The translations under genes were made by a program, and so were the position numbers. A stretch of 61,244 nt of DNA, taken from Bacteroidales bacterium (GTDB lineage: Bacteria; Bacteroidota; Bacteroidia; Bacteroidales; UBA932). The notes beneath the pieces are model-generated. The model searched no databases, was not told where the DNA came from, and saw only the letters and a list, made by a program, of their open reading frames with translations. Of this stretch, positions 1 to 7,509 are shown in pieces. The number at the start of each line of letters is the position of its first letter. The first letter of the stretch is position 1. The stretch covers positions 1 to 61,244 of the forward strand of contig JAGBNC010000014.1 in assembly GCA_017634595.1 (NCBI GenBank). The letters are read 5' to 3'.

Positions 1-155
1 ATTATTTATGGATGAGAGCCTGCTTCGGGCTGCTCTCCCCGAGTCTATGATAGTCTTGTCAGCTATGTTTGCAGTTAATCAAAACTATTTGGGTAATATT
101 ATGTCGGTTTCGGAAAAAAACGTAAATTTGTACTTGACTTAAACGCGCGTGTGAG

Positions 156-1582
156 ATGTTCTATCCGATTGGCATACAGAGTTTTGAGAAAATCCGCAAA
201 GACGGTTACGTCATGTGGACAAAACAGAACTTGTGTACAAGATGGCTAAAATGGGAGGATACTACTTCCTTAACCGTCCCCGTCGCTTCGGTAAAAGCCT
301 TCTGGTCTCCACGATAGAGGCTTACTTTAGCGGCAAGAAAGATCTGTTCGACGGCCTTGCCATTGCAGACCTGGAGAAAGACTGGATTCAGTATCCTGTG
401 CTCAGAATGGATTTAAGCGGAAAGAGCTATGATTCTCCGGAAGTTCTGCAACAGGTCTTCGACGATTCTCTAAGCAGATGGGAGAAACTTTTCGGTATTG
501 ATAACCAGTATACAGTTCCGGGAATTCGATTTGGGCAGGTTATTGAATCTGCATTTGAAAAAACCGGTAAAAGGGTTGTAATCCTTATTGACGAATACGA
601 CAAGCCCATTGTTGATAATCTGACCAATGAAGAGATGGCCGATAACTTCCGTCGGCAACTCCAAGGCTTCTACAGTGTGATGAAGGCCAAAGATGGCTTC
701 ATTCAGTTCGGCTTTCTAGCCGGTGTTACCAAAATCGGCAAGCTTTCCGTATTTAGCGGCCTTAACAATCTCAAGGACATCTCTATGGATGCCAGATATG
801 CTGACATCTGCGGTATAGGAGAAAAGGATCTTCGGAAGTACTTCTCCAAGAGCGTGGAGGAACTTGCCGAGGCGAATGAACTTACCATAGAAGACTGCTA
901 CGTTCGGTTGGCCAAGATGTACGACGGCTATCATTTCTGCGAAAATTCGGAAGGTGTATATAATCCGTTCAGTATTCTAAATACGTTTGATTCATTGAGG
1001 TTCAAGGATTACTGGGTGGAAACGGGTACACCGTCTTTCTTGGTTGAGGTAATGAAGCGGACGGACTATGATAAGGTCACCGGCATCTATACGCTGGGTT
1101 TCCCCAACCTGGAGGTCAAGCATGGATTCCTTACCTTTCTGTTGAATTACTATACCTCTGCCAGAGGCTCCGGTAATCTCTTGATTCGTCAGATGAGCAA
1201 TGACCTTTTGACAGGGCAGCCAAAAGATTTTATGAAGCGTATGGAGGCATTCTTTGCCAAGCAGAACTATCAGATTCAGGGAGATGCAGAGAAGGACTTC
1301 CAGTATGCCATGAGCATCATACTTCAGCTTCTGTCCGACAGCCTCTCTATACGAACTGAGAGTGCGACTTCGGAAGGCAGGATTGATATTTTGGCCGAAG
1401 CTCCGCGATTTGTTTATATCATCGAGATCAAGATTAACGATACGGCAGAAGCAGCCCTGAGGCAGATTGAGGAGAAAGCTTATGCCCGTCAGTTTGCAGA
1501 TGACCCTCGCGAACTCTTTAAGGTAGGTGTTCGATTCTCCACAGCCAACCGCTGCATTGATGACTGGAAAGTTATGGAGTAG
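156..1582 (+). pseudogene. AAA-ATPase-like / PD-(D/E)XK nuclease family protein, frameshifted
   Basis: Family of an N-terminal AAA-ATPase-like domain plus a C-terminal PD-(D/E)XK nuclease-like domain, expanded in gut Bacteroidales; cellular role unsettled. The usual N terminus (MFYPIGIQSFEKIRKDGYV) starts at ATG 156, but the frame is broken near 212: one T appears missing, so the family's YVYVDKTEL reads on only in another frame, open from a GTG at 215. Seen downstream: a P-loop-like RPRRFGKS, Walker B VILIDEYDK, and the nuclease core GRIDIL...EIK. A second defect: after FLVEVMKRTDYD the sequence jumps to KVTGIYTLGFPN, so a linker of roughly 40-50 residues found in relatives is absent. Family assignment is firm. 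Whether a protein is still made from the GTG, or the frameshift is a sequencing error, is open. Confidence 0.75.
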
Positions 1583-1604
1583 TCATCGTACCGCAATTAC
1601 CCCA

Positions 1605-2225
1605 TCAAGAGATTTCTACTTTGTAGCCTTTGGAGATATCAAGGAGTTTGCCTATAGCTTTCTGGTAATGGCGCTGGCGCAGATGGAGCATGATGGAGGC
1701 CGAGCCTTCGGAATAACTGAAAGAGTCAATTTCAAAACCGGCCTTGCGTATGTTGCCCAGCACTTGCGTCAGATCCTCTTCGGAGATTGGCGAGATGCCC
1801 AGATGGATAGCTTTGTCGCCGTATCGCCGAGTGATGAAGTGCATGGTCTCCAGGCAGATAATGGTCATCAGCGATGCAGCGATGGCTACTGCGTACATGC
1901 CGGCTCCGCATGCAAGGCCGATGGCTGCTGCGACCCAAAGTCCGGCGGCGGTCGTGACTCCGCGTACTACGTTCTTCTGGAAAATAATGACGCCGGCGCC
2001 GATGAAACCGATGCCTGACACGACTTGTGCCGCCACGCGTGCTGCATCGAAGCGTCCGGTAAAAGCGTACTGGGAAATAATCATGAACAAGGCGCTTCCC
2101 AGAGCGACGATGAAATGCGTGCGGAGCCCTGCTTCTTTTGCCCTGAATTCACGTTCCAGGCCTATGAGGCCGCCGAGCAGCCCAGCGACGAATATACGTA
2201 ATATGAAATTCCACTCGATGGTCAT
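1605..2225 (-). CDS. MgtC/SapB family membrane protein
   Basis: A 206-residue inner-membrane protein of the MgtC/SapB family. The N-terminal half holds hydrophobic segments and the family signature LLGGLIGLEREFRAKEAGLRT, then GIGFIGAGVI and GLWVAAAIGLACGAG. The C-terminal 70 residues form a soluble ACT-like domain. In enterobacteria MgtC is linked to low-magnesium growth, ATP control and phosphate signalling. It lies 12 bases after the SLC13 gene on the same strand, so it is probably the last gene of the phosphate-like cluster that starts at 9756. That context fits the MgtC-phosphate link but does not prove it. The family call is secure; substrate or partner is unknown. It converges on the gene ending at 1582, with only 22 bases between and no clear terminator. 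Confidence 0.88.
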   Translation of the reverse strand: MTIEWNFILRIFVAGLLGGLIGLEREFRAKEAGLRTHFIVALGSALFMIISQYAFTGRFDAARVAAQVVSGIGFIGAGVIIFQKNVVRGVTTAAGLWVAAAIGLACGAGMYAVAIAASLMTIICLETMHFITRRYGDKAIHLGISPISEEDLTQVLGNIRKAGFEIDSFSYSEGSASIMLHLRQRHYQKAIGKLLDISKGYKVEIS

Positions 2226-2237
2226 GGCGCAAATATA

Positions 2238-3848
2238 CTAAAATAATCCAGGAGTGATGTTCAGCCACTTAAGGACAGTCTCCCCGAATATCAAGATGAG
2301 TATCCATGAGAAGGTCATCATAGTGATACCGAACTTGAATGCATCGGTCTGGCTGTACATGTTGGTATTATATAGAAGCGCGGCCGGCTTGCTGTTGAAC
2401 GGCAGCACATAGCAGTGCTCGATGAGCATGGACACGGGCAGCGCAAGACTCATGGGCATGAAGCCGAAGCGGGATTCTACCCCCAGGGCTATGGGTACGA
2501 ACACCATGGTCCTGATGGTCTTGCTCTGAAACACCAGGCCCGAGTACATCATGAGGAAGGTCAGGATGACATAGAGCACCCAGAACGGAGTGCCGGCGCC
2601 GATTCCCATGGAGTCGAATGCCGCATTGACCATGGTGTTGGGGAGGTCGGTGGCGTTGAGGCCGCTTCCGAGGACGTAGGCGCCGGCGGAGAACAGCATG
2701 AGGTGCCAGGGGATATCGACATCGTTCCATTTCACCACACCTATTCCAGGGAGCAGGGCGAGAACGGCGCCGATGAGAGCCACGATTGTCTCGTCAATAT
2801 TGTGGAAGGTGCCTTTGGTGACCCAAAGTATGAGCACGACCATGAAGATGCTGACGGCCCTCCATTCCTGGGCGCTCATTTTGCCCATAGCGTCAAGTTC
2901 GACCTTAAGACGCTCTATCCCACCTTCGATCTGTGGCTTCTGCTCCTCTTTCTTCATGGGGAAGAAAACGTACATCCCAAGCAGCAGGCCTACGACGAGG
3001 ATTATGACGCTCATGGGCCCGACGGCTACGAGCCAGTCGGCGTATCCGAAGTCGCAGCTGCCGATGAATCCGGCAATGAGCGAGATGGCAAGCAGGTGCG
3101 CACCGCTGCCGGTGTAGAATGCGTTGGCCCCTATGTTGACCTGGAATAGATTCTGTATTACGAGGTTGCGTCCAAAGTTGTTGCGATTGCCGTTGGATGC
3201 CCCATAGATGGCGCAGATGACCATAAATATGGGGAGCATGATGGTGGCTTTGACTGTGGTGGCGGAGATGAACGCCGACAGCACCAGGTTGATTACCAAG
3301 AAGCTCCAGAGTACGCCCTTGGCGCTCTTGCCGAATTTGATAACGAATGCGAGTGCGAGGCGCTTTGCAAATTGTGTCTTGACCAGCATGGACGCCAGTA
3401 CGAAGCTCAGAATGTTGAGCCACATGACGGGGTGACCGAGCTGCGCGAGGGCTTCTTTCTGAGTGGTGACTCCCAGAAGAACTGTGCCTAGAATGAGCAG
3501 CAGGGAAGTAAGGTAATTGGGAAGTGCCTCGGTCATCCATAGTATTAAGCTGGCTACGAAGATGGCCAGCATAGCGTAGTTGGCCCGAATGAATCCTTCG
3601 GGACCGAGTACGCCGAGGCGTTTCTGGGCAGTGGCGGCCAGGGTGCTTGTGTCCAGATTGTCAATGAAGCCGATATGGCAGAACCAGCAGATCCAGACGA
3701 AGGCGATGATGGCCAGCGGGCCTCCTAGGCGCGCCATCCATATCTCGAACTTCGATTTCTGCATCTTAGGCAGTTTCTCGATCTTGTAGTTGTTCATGTC
3801 CAGCGGGTCGAATGCCGCTGCAGTGCTGTTTACAGGTTCTTTTGCCAT
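2238..3848 (-). CDS. SLC13/DASS family sodium-anion symporter
   Basis: Predicted polytopic inner-membrane carrier of about 536 residues with the two-repeat DASS organisation. Visible landmarks are the hydrophobic helices, GANAFYTGSGAHLLAIS in the first repeat and LPFNSKPAALLYNT near the end. Known members move dicarboxylates, citrate, sulfate or phosphate with sodium; the yeast Pho87/90/91 phosphate carriers belong to this superfamily. I place the start at ATG 3848 (MAKEPVNST). The open frame runs back to 3905, but that extension would pass through a long hairpin and lacks family-like sequence. The gene follows the CYTH genes and precedes mgtC. The neighbourhood suggests phosphate or another phosphorylated anion, but the substrate is inferred from context only. 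Confidence 0.85.
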   Translation of the reverse strand: MAKEPVNSTAAAFDPLDMNNYKIEKLPKMQKSKFEIWMARLGGPLAIIAFVWICWFCHIGFIDNLDTSTLAATAQKRLGVLGPEGFIRANYAMLAIFVASLILWMTEALPNYLTSLLLILGTVLLGVTTQKEALAQLGHPVMWLNILSFVLASMLVKTQFAKRLALAFVIKFGKSAKGVLWSFLVINLVLSAFISATTVKATIMLPIFMVICAIYGASNGNRNNFGRNLVIQNLFQVNIGANAFYTGSGAHLLAISLIAGFIGSCDFGYADWLVAVGPMSVIILVVGLLLGMYVFFPMKKEEQKPQIEGGIERLKVELDAMGKMSAQEWRAVSIFMVVLILWVTKGTFHNIDETIVALIGAVLALLPGIGVVKWNDVDIPWHLMLFSAGAYVLGSGLNATDLPNTMVNAAFDSMGIGAGTPFWVLYVILTFLMMYSGLVFQSKTIRTMVFVPIALGVESRFGFMPMSLALPVSMLIEHCYVLPFNSKPAALLYNTNMYSQTDAFKFGITMMTFSWILILIFGETVLKWLNITPGLF

Positions 3849-3868
3849 ATCTCTAGAGTTTGAAATCA

Positions 3869-3940
3869 ATCGGGCTGTGGAGTCCCTGCGGGGGCCTTTC
3901 CCCATATATTATGGCCCCCGTAGGGACTCCACTGCCCGAT
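3869..3940. repeat. 27-bp imperfect inverted repeat between CYTH and SLC13 genes
   Basis: Arms 3869-3895 and 3914-3940 pair over 27 positions with two mismatches around an 18-base loop. The core is GGAGTCCCTGCGGGGGC against its complement. In the operon's direction (minus) it lies after the CYTH stop codon and ends about 20 bases before the SLC13 start. No T-run follows the stem, so it is not a classic terminator. Attenuation, mRNA processing and stabilisation, or a dispersed palindromic repeat are all possible. Confidence 0.7.
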
Positions 3941-3982
3941 CATTCCTAAATAATTAGAATAAAGGGTAATAAGCGGAAGAAA

Positions 3983-4459
3983 CTATTTCCAATTCTTGTA
4001 AGGGTTCTTCATCAGCATAGAATTGAAGTACTTAGGGTCGCCGGTGACCTCTTCGCCAAGCCATGCGGGTTTGTCAAAGGGCTCGTTCTCGTCGGCAAGC
4101 TCGACTTCGGCCACGGTGAGGCCGTCGTTGTCGCCGTAGAACTCGTCAACTTCCCATGTATGCTTGCCGTCTGTGTTCTTTACAAGGTAGCGGGTCTTGT
4201 CAATAACTCCGGGCTCGGCTAGGTCGAGCAGGGCCTTTACATCTTCGACCGGGATTTCCTTCTCCCACTCGAAACGGGCGGCTCCTGATGCATTGCCTAT
4301 GCCCTTGACGGTGATGAAACCCTTGTCACCTTTGACGCGGATGCGAACAGTGCGCTCGGGGACGCTGCTGAGATAACCTTGGGTGATACGTGTTGCTTTG
4401 AAGGCCTCGGCTTTGAAATCGCCTTTGACCAAGAATTTTTTCTCTATTTCCTGTGCCAT
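3983..4459 (-). CDS. CYTH domain protein (triphosphate tunnel metalloenzyme)
   Basis: About 158 residues. The protein opens with MAQEIEKKFLV, containing the ExExK-type signature of CYTH proteins, followed by alternating charged strands (TVRIRVKGDKGFITVKG, FEWEKEIP, TRYLVK, WEVDEFYGDNDGLTVAEVEL) that line the tunnel and bind metal and triphosphate. Bacterial members of this short type hydrolyse inorganic tripolyphosphate or similar substrates. Start chosen at ATG 4459, right after the upstream stop at 4464; a longer frame back to 4489 would overlap the previous gene. It sits in the same transcript as a second CYTH-like protein, an OprP porin and DUF47, which suggests work on phosphate polymers or tripolyphosphate. 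The enzyme family is clear; the substrate is inferred. Confidence 0.88.
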   Translation of the reverse strand: MAQEIEKKFLVKGDFKAEAFKATRITQGYLSSVPERTVRIRVKGDKGFITVKGIGNASGAARFEWEKEIPVEDVKALLDLAEPGVIDKTRYLVKNTDGKHTWEVDEFYGDNDGLTVAEVELADENEPFDKPAWLGEEVTGDPKYFNSMLMKNPYKNWK

Positions 4460-4463
4460 GATA

Positions 4464-5102
4464 CTATTCGTTTGCAAGAGGTTTGTCAATCATGCCGATA
4501 ACGCGCTTGATAGCCTGGAGGTAGTTGATGTTCTCCACTCCTTCAAGTCCGCAGTCGGCAACAGTCTTCTTAATGTCTTCTATCTCAGTGGATTCTGAAT
4601 TGATAGTGACCACTTTGGCGCCGTTGATGAGCACGTTGCCCACCTCGCAGATGGTGTCGTTGACCATGTATCCGAAACGCTGCTTGTGTACACGTACAGC
4701 AGCCAGGTCGGGGTTGGCCTTGACCATAGCGATGAACTCCTCATAAGTGTATGTGTCTTTGTCGAGCTTGGGCATCTCTACCATGAAAGCAGGGAACACT
4801 TCTTTCTCAAGCACTTCGCGGCTGATGGGGAATTCTCCCTTCATCAGTGGATTCCACTGCTCGAAGCCGTCCACAGTCTGAACATAGGTCTTGATGTCCA
4901 TCTTACCGTTGCGGATTTTGGTGTTGTTGATGTCGTTCTTGGCCGAGATGATGTATATCTCGTCGCTGGTGCGCTCCCAGACCTTCTCGGGTACCGGAAC
5001 GGAAAGACGTGCCATGCGTTTGTGCGCTTCGCAGAAGTCCTGACCGAAGCTGCGGAATTCGAAGCGAGGCTTGCTCTGCTCGCCGATTTTAAGTTCTGCC
5101 AT
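4464..5102 (-). CDS. CYTH-like hypothetical protein
   Basis: A 212-residue soluble protein without signal peptide. I do not recognise a named family with certainty. The sequence looks like a divergent CYTH fold: a strand with basic residues (VRVHKQRFGYMVND), a strand with acidic and small residues (ICEVGNVLING) and TINSESTEIEDI, which resembles the EVE/IES strands of triphosphate tunnel enzymes, then a C-terminal helical tail (NYLQAIKRVIGMI). The N-terminal third (ARLSVPVPEKVWERTSDEIYIISAKND) may be an extra strand pair. It is four bases upstream of a clear CYTH gene, so the two may form a heteromeric pair. Alternative: an unrelated cytosolic protein of the same operon. Confidence 0.5.
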   Translation of the reverse strand: MAELKIGEQSKPRFEFRSFGQDFCEAHKRMARLSVPVPEKVWERTSDEIYIISAKNDINNTKIRNGKMDIKTYVQTVDGFEQWNPLMKGEFPISREVLEKEVFPAFMVEMPKLDKDTYTYEEFIAMVKANPDLAAVRVHKQRFGYMVNDTICEVGNVLINGAKVVTINSESTEIEDIKKTVADCGLEGVENINYLQAIKRVIGMIDKPLANE

Positions 5103-5120
5103 AATTGTGTCTGATTTAAG

Positions 5121-6077
5121 TTATTTTGCTGTGCCTTTGGAATTTGAACTGCCTATTGTGCCTGCGGAGAATACTATCCATTCGCCGTCGCCGTCGGTCT
5201 TACGTCCTATTGTCTCTGTGTCTTCGAGAGTCTTGAAACCCTCAACAGATGCGGAATTGTCAAGTTCGTCGATCACTTTGCCGTCTTTGTCGAGCATAGT
5301 GAGTTTGAAGCCCTTGGTGCCGCTCAGACCGAATGAAGGACCTTCGTTGATGTCGGGATTCTTTGCAGTGAAGACGAGGAAGCCCTTGGACGGTATTTTA
5401 CCCTTGCCTTCGGGAACGGCCCAGTCGCCTGAGTCATCTTTCTTGAACACATATCCGGCTATGTCTATTTCCTTTGACGTGCCGTTGTATATCTCGAATT
5501 TCTTTTCGCCGCAGGATACTTCATTCAGCGCCAGTTTGCCTTCCGGCTGTGGAGCAGCGCCGTTGGATGCGCCGATGGTGGGGGCATCGAAAATGACCCA
5601 CTCACTGCCGCCGTCGGTTTTGCGTCCCCAGGATTTACCGTCCTCTATGGCCACTATGCCGCCCTCGCGTTCGGAAGTATTATCGACCTTGTCTATCTCC
5701 TTTCCGTCCTTGTCCTTGAGTATAATGATGAAACCTTTGGTGCCGCTCAAGCCGAAGGTGGGATCTGTTGTGCCGTCGGACTTGCCGGTGAACACCGCGA
5801 ATCCCTTGGCCGCTATCTTGCCGCGGGAAGCGGGAATCTCCCATTCGCTTCCGTCCTTTGACATTATCCATCCGGTCATGTCAATTTCTGTGTCTCCGGC
5901 ATTGTAGAGCTCTATCTTCTTGTTGCCGCAGTCAAATTCATTGAAAACCACTTGTGCGGTGACAGTGGGGGTCGGGCCCGGCTCCGGTTCAGGATTGGGG
6001 TTTACATAGGGTTCGTCCTTTACGCAGCCTGCCAGTGCAAGTGCAAGGACCGGTATTGCAAAAAGTAACTTTTTCAT
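5121..6077 (-). CDS. Lipoprotein with two lamin-tail domains
   Basis: A 318-residue exported lipoprotein. The signal peptide MKKLLFAIPVLALALAGC ends in a lipobox (LAGC), followed by a proline-rich linker (NPNPEPEPGPTPT). Two tandem copies of about 130 residues follow, each with the lamin-tail (LTD) pattern: VFNEFDCGNKKIELYN and LNEVSCGEKKFEIYN at the start, KGF(A/L)VFT in the middle, FGLSGTKGF then IGRKTDG near the end. LTD modules are immunoglobulin-like and bind or scaffold at surfaces, often beside nucleases or phosphatases. The gene lies 12 bases after the OprP-like porin gene and is probably co-transcribed with it. A surface partner for the porin, capturing phosphate-bearing ligands, is a reasonable inference only. 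Confidence 0.85.
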   Translation of the reverse strand: MKKLLFAIPVLALALAGCVKDEPYVNPNPEPEPGPTPTVTAQVVFNEFDCGNKKIELYNAGDTEIDMTGWIMSKDGSEWEIPASRGKIAAKGFAVFTGKSDGTTDPTFGLSGTKGFIIILKDKDGKEIDKVDNTSEREGGIVAIEDGKSWGRKTDGGSEWVIFDAPTIGASNGAAPQPEGKLALNEVSCGEKKFEIYNGTSKEIDIAGYVFKKDDSGDWAVPEGKGKIPSKGFLVFTAKNPDINEGPSFGLSGTKGFKLTMLDKDGKVIDELDNSASVEGFKTLEDTETIGRKTDGDGEWIVFSAGTIGSSNSKGTAK

Positions 6078-6089
6078 AATCAGTAAAAA

Positions 6090-7490
6090 TTAGAAATCAA
6101 TTTCGAAACGGAGTGCAATCATGCTGTAGTCCACACCGGCCTTGCCTGCGTCGGCAACAACCTTTGCATAGTCCTTAGTGGGCTTGCCGGCGGCGTCATA
6201 GCCGACGAACAGCTTGTTCTTGCCGTTGGCATAGCGGTCATTGTTGTTGTACTGGTAGTTGATCTGCATGCGTACGTTGTTGGTTACCCACCAGTTGAGA
6301 CCTACGGTGTAGGCTTCGGCAGAACCTCCGTAAACGTTCTTTGCTGGAGCGTTCAGATCACAGAATTCGTAGCGGGCGCAGAGCTCGAGGTCGCCCCACT
6401 TCTGTCCGCGTATGGCGCGGGTGTACTTGGCTCCCTTGGAGTCGTAGCGCTGCTTGCCACCGAAGAGCAGGTAACCTGCCTGTACATACCAGCCGCCGAA
6501 GTTGAGCGCAGTGATGCTTGACGGATCGGTAGCATCCTTCAGAATGACGTTGTCACCGATGTACGCAGCCTCATATCTGAGACCTTTCCAGTGCCCGGCC
6601 AGCTCGACGGTCCAAAGGTTGTTGTGGTCGTAGCCCTTTAGGTTATTGGTGTCCAGATATTTCTTGCGGTTGATGCTGGTGGAGTTGCGGGCGCTGGCCC
6701 TGTAGGTACCCCATTCGCCGGTGGCCATGCTGCCCTTGGTGGTGCGGTATGAGTATGCTGCACCGATATGCAGACTTGCGTCCTCAAGCTTGCAGAGGGG
6801 TCTGAACACTAATTTCGCGGTTGCTGAGTAGCCTGTGTTCTTCAGGAAGCTGATGCCGCGGCCGAAGTCTTTGTTGTTGTCCTGGACGTTGTCGTGCTCT
6901 TCCATACCTGCACCTTCCTGAGCGAAGATACCGGCAGATGCCCAGATCCAAGGGTTGTCATACTTCGCATTGAAGCCGAGGTGGCGTGAAGGGGCCAGTG
7001 CCGAGCAGACCATAGGACGCTCGATGAACTGCAGGTAACGGGACGAGGTGTTGCGCTGCAGGGAGAAGTTCTCCTTGAAGTTACCGACCTGGAGGTCCAG
7101 GTTGGGGATGCCGGTATAGCGGACAATGGCGTCCTTGAGCTCAACCAGACCGTCTGCGAGGTCCATATCAAACTCACCATACCAGTTCTTGTCCACCTGA
7201 GCTTTGATTGCGAAACGGGCACGGCGGATGCTTACTCCATTGCCAATGGGGTCGGCATACTCCGGAGCTCCGAAGAAACCTGCGGCGTCAAACTGGGCGC
7301 GGTTGTCGAACCAGAGTTTGTAGCCCGAGGTGGGGGATTCTATGACAAGGAAGCCGTCCTGAGCTTCCGCGTCGAGAACGTCGGATTGTACGGCCACCCC
7401 GTACTGGTTGTACTTGACGGTCGCCTGCTGTGCCTGAGCTGCGTAGAGAGAGAGCAGTAACACGGCGAGAGTAAATAGAATTTTACGCAT
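6090..7490 (-). CDS. OprO/OprP-type porin
   Basis: A 466-residue outer-membrane protein with signal peptide MRKILFTLAVLLLSLYAAQAQ. The body is a beta-barrel with alternating aromatic strands (YKLWFDNRAQFDAAGFFG, SIRRARFAIKAQVDKNWYGEFDMDLADG, LQVGNFKENFSLQR), the pattern of the phosphate-selective porin O/P family, and ends in the terminal aromatic residue (IALRFEIDF) used for barrel assembly. Family members form trimeric pores selective for phosphate or polyphosphate, though many Bacteroidetes members have other ligands. It lies 19 bases downstream of the PiT/HTH fusion gene, with which it is probably co-transcribed. Phosphate selectivity is supported by the neighbouring DUF47, PiT-like and CYTH genes rather than by residues I can align. 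Confidence 0.85.
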   Translation of the reverse strand: MRKILFTLAVLLLSLYAAQAQQATVKYNQYGVAVQSDVLDAEAQDGFLVIESPTSGYKLWFDNRAQFDAAGFFGAPEYADPIGNGVSIRRARFAIKAQVDKNWYGEFDMDLADGLVELKDAIVRYTGIPNLDLQVGNFKENFSLQRNTSSRYLQFIERPMVCSALAPSRHLGFNAKYDNPWIWASAGIFAQEGAGMEEHDNVQDNNKDFGRGISFLKNTGYSATAKLVFRPLCKLEDASLHIGAAYSYRTTKGSMATGEWGTYRASARNSTSINRKKYLDTNNLKGYDHNNLWTVELAGHWKGLRYEAAYIGDNVILKDATDPSSITALNFGGWYVQAGYLLFGGKQRYDSKGAKYTRAIRGQKWGDLELCARYEFCDLNAPAKNVYGGSAEAYTVGLNWWVTNNVRMQINYQYNNNDRYANGKNKLFVGYDAAGKPTKDYAKVVADAGKAGVDYSMIALRFEIDF

Positions 7491-7509
7491 AATGTAATAG
7501 GTTATTAAA

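Noticed and set aside
8-140. 43-codon frame at the left edge
   Set aside because: No ribosome site, family match or neighbour support; could be chance.
5071-5907. 278-codon plus-strand frame antisense to the lamin-tail lipoprotein
   Set aside because: Serine/proline-rich shadow translation of two tandem repeats; the minus strand has signal peptide, lipobox and domain motifs.
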